Shown here in pieces: positions 57,767 through 64,000 of a stretch of DNA of 64,000 nucleotides. Both the position numbers and the translations under genes were made by a program. This DNA is from Colletotrichum lupini (taxonomy: Eukaryota > Ascomycota > Sordariomycetes > Glomerellales > Glomerellaceae): contig NC_064677.1 of assembly GCF_023278565.1 (NCBI RefSeq), forward strand, positions 806,001 through 870,000, written 5' to 3'. How positions within the stretch are numbered: position 1 is the first letter of the stretch; each line of letters starts with the position of its first letter. The notes under the pieces are model-generated. The model had not been told where the DNA came from. It did no database searches and worked only from the letters and a program-made list of their open reading frames with translations.

Positions 57767-58438
57767 CTACACAATGTCTTTGCTCTGCACAATAGTACCA
57801 AAAGCATCACCAACCTCACTCAAAGCAACCTTGACGAGCTGCGCTGCATCGACGCCAGGAATATCACGATCGCCGACCGCATCCTCAGCGATCAGAACGT
57901 CAAACCCACGCTGGTCAGCTTGTCTAGCGGTAGTAGACACACAAACGTGAGCCTTGAAAACCACACATCAGCATTTAAACTTGTCATCTTGCAAAGGTAG
58001 ATTCCCGCATGCGAAATGCGCCAGACTCACCATGTACCCGGTCAAAACAACCTTCTTCCCCCTCGCTCCCAACCCCTCCAAATGCGCCTGCAAATCCGTT
58101 CCCGCAAAGGAACCAGGAAACTGCTTCCTCACCACCTTTTCACCGTCCTTGGGCTTCAGCTCGTCGAACTCCTCGGCCAGCTTGGTTCCAGGCGTAAAGA
58201 GGGGAGCGCCTTCGGGCGTATCGTGGACGACGTGCACGATGCTGCTGGGCTGACCGGCGTCGCGGTACTTCTGCAGCAGAGCGGCGATGGCCTTCCGCGA
58301 GGAGGCGACGTCCCGGACGGCGAGCTTGCCTTCTGCGTACTCATTTTGAGCGTCGATGATGATGAGGGTGCTGTCGGTAGGTGAGGCCGTCGAGGGCGGG
58401 GTGCCGACGATTTGGCGGAAGGATGTTGCTGAGGCCAT
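57767..58438 (-). CDS. Isochorismatase-family cysteine hydrolase
   Basis: Two exons (58031-58438, then 57767-57952) give 197 residues, normal for the family. The catalytic triad is visible: Asp29 in [10 protein letters not shown], Lys105 in VRKQFPGSF and Cys140 in [10 protein letters not shown], the last just after the exon junction. Family members hydrolyse amide or enol-ether bonds (isochorismatase, nicotinamidase, N-carbamoyl hydrolases); the substrate is not evident. No signal peptide is seen, so it is probably cytosolic. The 78-bp intron has a GTGAGT donor and an AAG acceptor. Confidence 0.9.
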
Positions 58439-58962
58439 CGTTGAGGTGAGTCGCTAACGGTTAGTATGAAGCTGTATTTGCCAGAACCGTTGAGTTCTTA
58501 AGTTGTGCAAGACTAGGAGAGTTCCTGAGCTTGGTGAACGAAGAGAGATCAAGGTTCACTTCATGAGGTTCTTCAGCTTAGCTTGGTCAGCTTGCGATTA
58601 CATGTGGGAGCCGAAGGCGCTGGTTGTCTCCGCACTTTGTCATTGAGTCCCCCGCAATTTGTCATCGATCGCGTTATGCATATTCAAGCTGTTGTTGACG
58701 CCATCAGCTAAGGGTCTTGACAGGCTGGGTAGGTGAGAGCTCTTCGGAACTGGCTCGGAATGCGATGAGGAACTGGCCGCGATGCGGAATTGGCTTCCTC
58801 AAACTTCAAGGTACTCGTATACTGAACAGGAAATGGGCGGTTCTGATTGAACTTGCTCGAATCCCTCCACAACTATCATGGCTCTCAAAGACACATCATC
58901 AAAGCGATACTATCATCAGAACTTCACTAGCATCAATCTATGGTCCTCCTTACTACCGCCCT
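58439..58962. other. Short intergenic region
   Basis: About 520 bp between the isochorismatase promoter side and the 3' end of the M28 peptidase gene. No gene or repeat recognised. Confidence 0.5.
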
Positions 58963-60383
58963 TTACCTCCACTTGTTGTCCCACCCAGCCTGCTCAATAG
59001 CAAAGGCAATGGCCAGCTCAGAGAACCTCGCCATGTGATCAATAGAAAACACACCCGTCTCATCATCGACATCCATGGTATCCTTTTCCGTATGCACGTA
59101 CGGGTCAAACTCGCCAGGGAATCCACCCGCAACGGGATTGCCCTCGGATGCAAATGTAGCAGGGAACCCGAGCTTGGTGTATGACATGTAATCCGATCCG
59201 GCGCCGGGCATGAGCTCGTAGACGCTCGTCGTGATGTTGATGTACTCCTCGCTCAGGTCCACCGCCCACTTGGTGAGCGGCGCGTCCGCATCCGTCTTGA
59301 TGAACCCAATCGACTCGGTAGCGTTACGCGCGATAAAAGCCGTCATGTCGAACTCCATCATGGCGCCAATGTTGGCACCCTCCTTCTTCTTGTAGGCTGC
59401 AACGGCCTGGCTACCCAGCAACCCGCCCTCCTCGGCCGCGTACCAGTGGAACTCGACGGGTCCCTCCTTGGGCACATAGCCGCTCGTCGCGAGAACGCGG
59501 AAGGCCTCGAGAATGCTTACGGTACCGGAGCAGTCGTCGTCTGCGCCGGGGGCGGGAAGCAGAGGGAAGAGGTAGTTTGCCGAGTCTTGGTGGGCGCCGA
59601 TGATGGTTAGGGGCTTGGAGAAGTCGCGGACCTTGGGCTCGAAGCGGGCGATGATGGAGGATTGGGGGAACTCGTGGGTGAAGTACTCGAGCGAGATGTG
59701 GGCGTGGAAGGGCGACTGGGCAATGATCGAGGCGACGTGGTCGTGCAGCCAGACGGAACTCTCCTCGCCGGTGACGCCGCCGTAGTATCTGTTGTAGTAG
59801 CTCGTCATGTGCTTGAGGACATTGTGCATGTTTGTCTGGTTGACTTTGGGGAAGAGGGGCTTGATGAGGCTTTGGTGTGTGATCTTGGGAAGGTCTGCGG
59901 TTGCGACGGCGTCAGCTGTCCGTATTGTACGAGGAGCAATCTCGACGAGTATTATGAATTGGACTCACTGGCTTTGCCTGCAAAGGTGTTGACGTGGTCG
60001 GCGTAAAGCTCCTGGAAATCAGTGATGTCGCGGAACTTGCGTCCCTTGCGCCGAAGACGAAGCTTATCGCCCTCCGTCATCCATTCAGCCATTTTCTCGC
60101 CATGAACGTGGATCAGTCTCGGCTCAGCGAGCGTGTCCGCCATATCGGGCTGAAAAGAAACGAGGGCGTCGACGGGGTCAGCGTATCTCTTGAGCGCCGC
60201 GAAAATTACGTCTTTGTTCTCGATCGTGAACATGGGGGCCTTATCCCAGCCTAAGTCCGCGGCAATATCGTTTATCGCCTGTTCCGTAGCGGGAGCGAGT
60301 ACGCGTTGGTCGTCGGAGGAGCTGAGCACGAGCTGAGAAGAGCCCAGCAGGAGGAGCAGCTTGGCTGAGAGGGAGTAGCGCAT
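58963..60383 (-). CDS. Secreted M28 zinc aminopeptidase (leucine aminopeptidase type)
   Basis: Two exons (59969-60383, then 58963-59894) give 448 residues. A signal peptide covers about residues 1-21 (LLLLLGSSQLVLS), then a propeptide of about 130 residues. The M28 core shows the two-zinc ligands in order: His240 in GAHQDSAN, Asp257/258 in GADDDCSG, the catalytic Glu pair 293-294 in AAEEGG, Asp in EFDMTAF, and His in DPYVHTEKDT. It probably trims N-terminal residues (Leu or other hydrophobic) from peptides outside the cell. The only intron (74 bp) falls between propeptide and core. Several NxT/S sites are present. Confidence 0.92.
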
Positions 60384-61073
60384 GATGGGCAGCTTGACAA
60401 ATGGGCAATGTCGATGGAGGAACTCGAGGAGAGAGCAATCCTCAATGGTATATGAGAAGAGGAGGAGGAGGGTAAGCTTTAGTTTATCAGAAAGATGAGC
60501 AAGTGGTTAGCGAGTAACCGAGCTCAGAAGGTCACCAGCGGCCGCAATGATGCAATTCTACGGCACGGAGATCCGTCAGACGGTCAGAGTCAGAGATAGC
60601 AGGGGTCCGTCGCAAAAGTCCCCTCCTCAAAGTCCCCAAAGTCCCTTTGGATGAGTGCATTATACGGTGGTCACAGCTCCAAGTCAAGGTTTCTACAGCA
60701 ACAAAACGGCAGTCCACCTGAGCAAACACTCATAAGACGAGCTTCAAGAGATTTTTGCAGCCTTGGGTATGACAATAATACAAGAATGGGGTGAAAAGAT
60801 AGGTGACGCTTATAGCAACTATGGCAATTATCAATAAAAGACCAACAAAGGTTAAGTTTACCGTGCAACAAATTTGTCTTGCAATGATGATTACTGTGAG
60901 TTGCGTTAAGTCACGGAGTACCTATCCAAGTAATACGCGGGCTAACCAGCAGCCCGTCTTACAGTATTGCAAGCTTAAGATTTAAGCATGTCGACATTCG
61001 CGTTGCGAGTTGCAAATCTACTGAGACTCCCATCAGAGGCACATCAACGTCAATATTGTCCACTCAAACGACA
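60384..61073. other. Intergenic region
   Basis: About 690 bp. Contains the promoter of the peptidase gene and the 3' side of the GH78 gene. No gene recognised. Confidence 0.5.
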
Positions 61074-63749
61074 TCACAGTCCAAACTGCGTCAACAGAGC
61101 TTTGGGAGGCCACGCCTCTCTTAGTCCCGGAGCCAGACGGCTCTCGAATACATGACTTCCAGACCCAACCGTCCTCTCCTCCCCGCCATCCGGCAAAGAA
61201 ACTACAGCAGACGTATTCAGCGGCACCGTCAGCTCTAATACAAACTTCTCATCTGTCACAATCTCCCATCGACTCCGGACCAAGCCGTGCGGGCTCAGGT
61301 ACTCGACGCTGGCGTGTCGCAGGTCCCCTCCGGGCCGAGGCCGAACCCGGAACCTCTTCCACCCGGCCTCGAGCGGTGACAGCCCCCCAATACCGGCGTG
61401 CATCCAGTTCGCGACGCTACCGAGCGCGTAATGGTTGAAGCTTGTCATCTCTCCCGGGTTGATTGTCCCGTCTTCTAGCATGCTATCCCATCTCTCCCAG
61501 ACTGTGGTGGCACCCATGCGGATGGGGTATAGCCACGAGGGACACCCTGTCTCTAGAAGCATACGGTATGCGTGCTGGACGTATCCTGTCTCTGACAGCG
61601 CGTGAAGGATTACGGGCGTGCCAGCGAAGCCTGTGGACACTCTGAACTTAGAATACTGCACCGGCCGCGCGAGTCTTGCGGCTGCAGCTTCGCGTTGGGC
61701 GGTGGTGTCGTTTAAGTCGAAGAGTAGGGCCAGAGCCAGCGCCGTCTGAGAATCCGCGACGATAAAGCCTGCTTTGGTGATGTACTTGTCCTGAAAGAGC
61801 TACTTGAGCCGTTCGTGTTCAATAGCGAGTTCCTCTGCCTCAGATGGAAGATTGATGATGCTGGCGATCTGGGAGACGATGCCGGTGACGTGAACCAGAT
61901 ACGCGTCCGCGACGAGGGTGCCGTCCGTTCTAGCTAGACCTGGCTCGGCGGGCGGCGCGTTGGGATCAAGCCAGTCGCCCAACTGCCAAAGCGAAGAATC
62001 CCATAAGCCGTCGTCCCCGCGCTTGATGGACTTGAGGTAGTCTCTCATACCCGGATACGTCTCTTGCAAGACGCCCGCGTCACCAAACCACTTATACAAA
62101 GTCCAAGGCACCAGTACAACAACATCATCCCACACTGCCTGCGGCACAGAAGGCCAAGGTCCGTCCTTCATAACGTTGGGCACCACAAGCGGGACGATAC
62201 CGCCGGCGTCCTTTTGATCCAGGAGCACGTCTCGCATCCAGTTGCTCAGCATGCCCGCACAATCGTACAGAAACGAGGCCGTCGGACTAAAGATTTGGAT
62301 GTCGCCCGTCCAGCCCAGGCGCTCATCGCGCTGCGGACAATCTGTGGGGACAGAGACGAAGTTCCCGCGCATGCTCCAGACGACGTTGTGGTGGAGCGTG
62401 TTGACGTCGTCGTTGGAGCAGGAGAAGAAGCCTGTCCGCTGCATATCTGTGTGCATGACGACGGCTGACAGTGAGTCTAGCGTCACGTCGTCCCAGTCGT
62501 CCAGCTCGACGTAGCGGAAGCCGTGGTAGGTGAAGTGAGGGGACCAGCTCTCTAGGACTCGGCCGCCGCCGAAGATGATCGTATCGGTCGCCTTTGCTGC
62601 ACGGAGGGGTCGCGTTCCGAGTTGGCCGTTTTCAAGGACCTCCGCGTGGCGGATGGTGAGGCGGTGGCCGTCTGGCTTTGCGAGCTTTGGGATGACAAGT
62701 TTGCCGACGAGATTCTGACCAAAGTCGACGAGTGTCTTGCCGTTGATGTCTTTGGAGACTTTGATGGGTTTGAGGGTCTCCGTTGTTCGGACTGGTGGAG
62801 AGGATGCTGCTATGAGTGTAGGTTTCGGAAACGGTAGCGTCTCGACGGGGGTCCATCCGCTGTGGTCGTCGTGATGCCAGTCGTTTACTTCGAGGCCGAG
62901 ATCGTACGTCTCACCGTCGTAGATGTCGCTTCCGACGATTGGTGAGGACCTGCACTCCCATGAATCGTCGGTCACAAGCTTCAAAGCTGGTCCTGCTCTA
63001 TCGTCGTCGCGGATCTCGAGCTGAGCTAGTACACCGATGCGGTCGCCGTAGAAGCAGGTTAAGCCCTCGCCCCAAAGAATTCGGCCCGCATACCACCCTT
63101 CGCTGACTTCCACTGTGAGAACGTTCCGTTGTCCAGGCTTTAGGAGATGCGCTACATCGAAGACCTGGTATTGAATGCGATGTTGGTAAGCAGTCCATCC
63201 GGGGGCGAGCCACTCGTTTCCGATGCGGTGGCCGTTGAGGTACGCTTCGTATCAGCCTAGCGCTGTGATGTAGAGTCTGGTAATACCGCCGCCTTTCACA
63301 TCGGGGCAGTCAAATACTTGACGGAATCGGACCGGCCGGATTCCCCGCTCATCGGGGTGTGAAGCGGTACGCGGGGGCGCGGTGATGGGCGTAGCTTTCC
63401 AGTCATCGAGGGAGAGCAGAGCGGTCTCTACGCTCGCCTCCAAGGACCATCCAGAGTCCATTCGGGCATTGTCCGAGGTCCCGTAAGACTTAACGACGAC
63501 TGTCGCCCTTTCTCCTGTTGCCAAAGGAGTGTCGGGCCATGGAATGAGTACTGTCGAAGCGTCCTCGATGTGGAATTCCCGGGCCGGCGGAGAGCCACGT
63601 GAGATTTTGATATCGTACGATGTCTGCTGCCAATTCTTTGCTATAGGGTCGGACTCGACGCGCCATGAGACGCGAGGGGTAGGAGAAGAGACACCAAGTC
63701 CGGTGGGATGGTGCTCGAAGCGCAAAGACGTGATCTTGAGTTGAGCCAT
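61074..63749 (-). pseudogene. GH78 alpha-L-rhamnosidase gene with two in-frame stops
   Basis: One long intronless frame of 892 codons starts at the ATG at 63749 and ends at 61074. It has a TGA at codon 166 (63252-63254, in TALG-stop-YEAYLNG) and a TAG at codon 650 (61800-61802, in ERLK-stop-LFQDKY). Otherwise the frame is continuous and matches GH78: an N-terminal beta domain, APGWT, DFGQNLVGK, the catalytic-region motif DCPQRDERLGWTGD, QLGDWLDP, STGFAGTP and SFNHYALGSV. Full length is normal for the family. No intron can remove either stop. No signal peptide is seen, so the enzyme would be intracellular and would cleave terminal rhamnose from glycosides. It is probably a recent pseudogene; sequencing error at two sites is the alternative. 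Confidence 0.8.
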
Positions 63750-64000
63750 CTTCACATTCTGGGCAAAGGGTGCAAATGTATGTACTCGACTTTTAGGGAC
63801 ACACAAGGTTTAAATCAGCCAGAGTTGCTCTCCGGGCTTTACACCAACGGCTTCTCCTGCAGGGTCCCGCCAAGGGGGGGGTAAACGATGTTAAACATGA
63901 TCCACGGCCCCCGGGGATCGGCTCATGGCTTCGGCTTCTCTTTTTGACTTAAGAGTTCATCGAACCCCGCGGCCGGTGACATCAGCACCGAAACCCCGAG
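63750..64000. other. Window edge, probable promoter
   Basis: About 250 bp upstream of the GH78 gene on the minus strand. No feature recognised before the window ends. Confidence 0.4.

Overview
This window looks like nuclear DNA of a filamentous ascomycete (Pezizomycotina, probably a Sordariomycete). Genes carry several short introns (about 50-190 bp) with GTRNGT donors, CTRAC-like branch points and YAG acceptors. They encode fungal families such as Zn2Cys6 regulators, MFS transporters, secreted esterase, lipocalin and M28 peptidase, a bicupin oxalate decarboxylase and a GH78 rhamnosidase. Repeats carry the mark of repeat-induced point mutation (RIP): TA-rich, poor in CA/TG, with CG retained. 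I cannot name the species.

Layout. 1-6.2 kb is a RIP-degraded AT-rich block ending in a mutated LTR copy. 6.3-27.3 kb is gene-rich: HhH-GPD DNA glycosylase (-), sugar-porter MFS (+), 14-TM DHA2 MFS (+), secreted carboxylesterase (+), Zn2Cys6 transcription factor (+), and a VIT/VWA protein with a GLFG-rich tail (+). 27.6-29.5 kb is a GNAT acetyltransferase gene (-) interrupted by a 1.2-kb partly RIP-mutated tandem array. 30.3-38.0 kb holds a D-lactate dehydrogenase (+), a frameshifted pogo/Fot1-like transposase fragment (-), a solo LTR with a perfect 5-bp target duplication, an unknown single-pass membrane protein (+) and an epoxide hydrolase (-). 38-44 kb is sparse: a small secreted protein gene with an in-frame stop and an SDR oxidoreductase. 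44.1-48.4 kb is the most unusual gene: a zinc finger, P-loop GTPase, RING-like and patatin phospholipase fusion in nine exons. 49-64 kb holds a DUF1275 membrane protein, oxalate decarboxylase, a DUF3140/Tudor-like acidic protein, lipocalin, isochorismatase-like hydrolase, M28 aminopeptidase and a GH78 alpha-L-rhamnosidase with two in-frame stops.

The genes do not form an obvious single pathway or a secondary-metabolite cluster (no PKS, NRPS or terpene synthase seen). Several fit nutrition and detoxification (sugar uptake, drug efflux, esterase, epoxide hydrolase, oxalate and lactate metabolism, rhamnoside breakdown). At least three genes look decayed or disrupted, each near repeats or with stops, which fits an accessory, fast-changing chromosomal segment. 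Exon structures were assigned by reading splice signals and checking that joined exons stay in frame. No alignment, expression or database search was possible.
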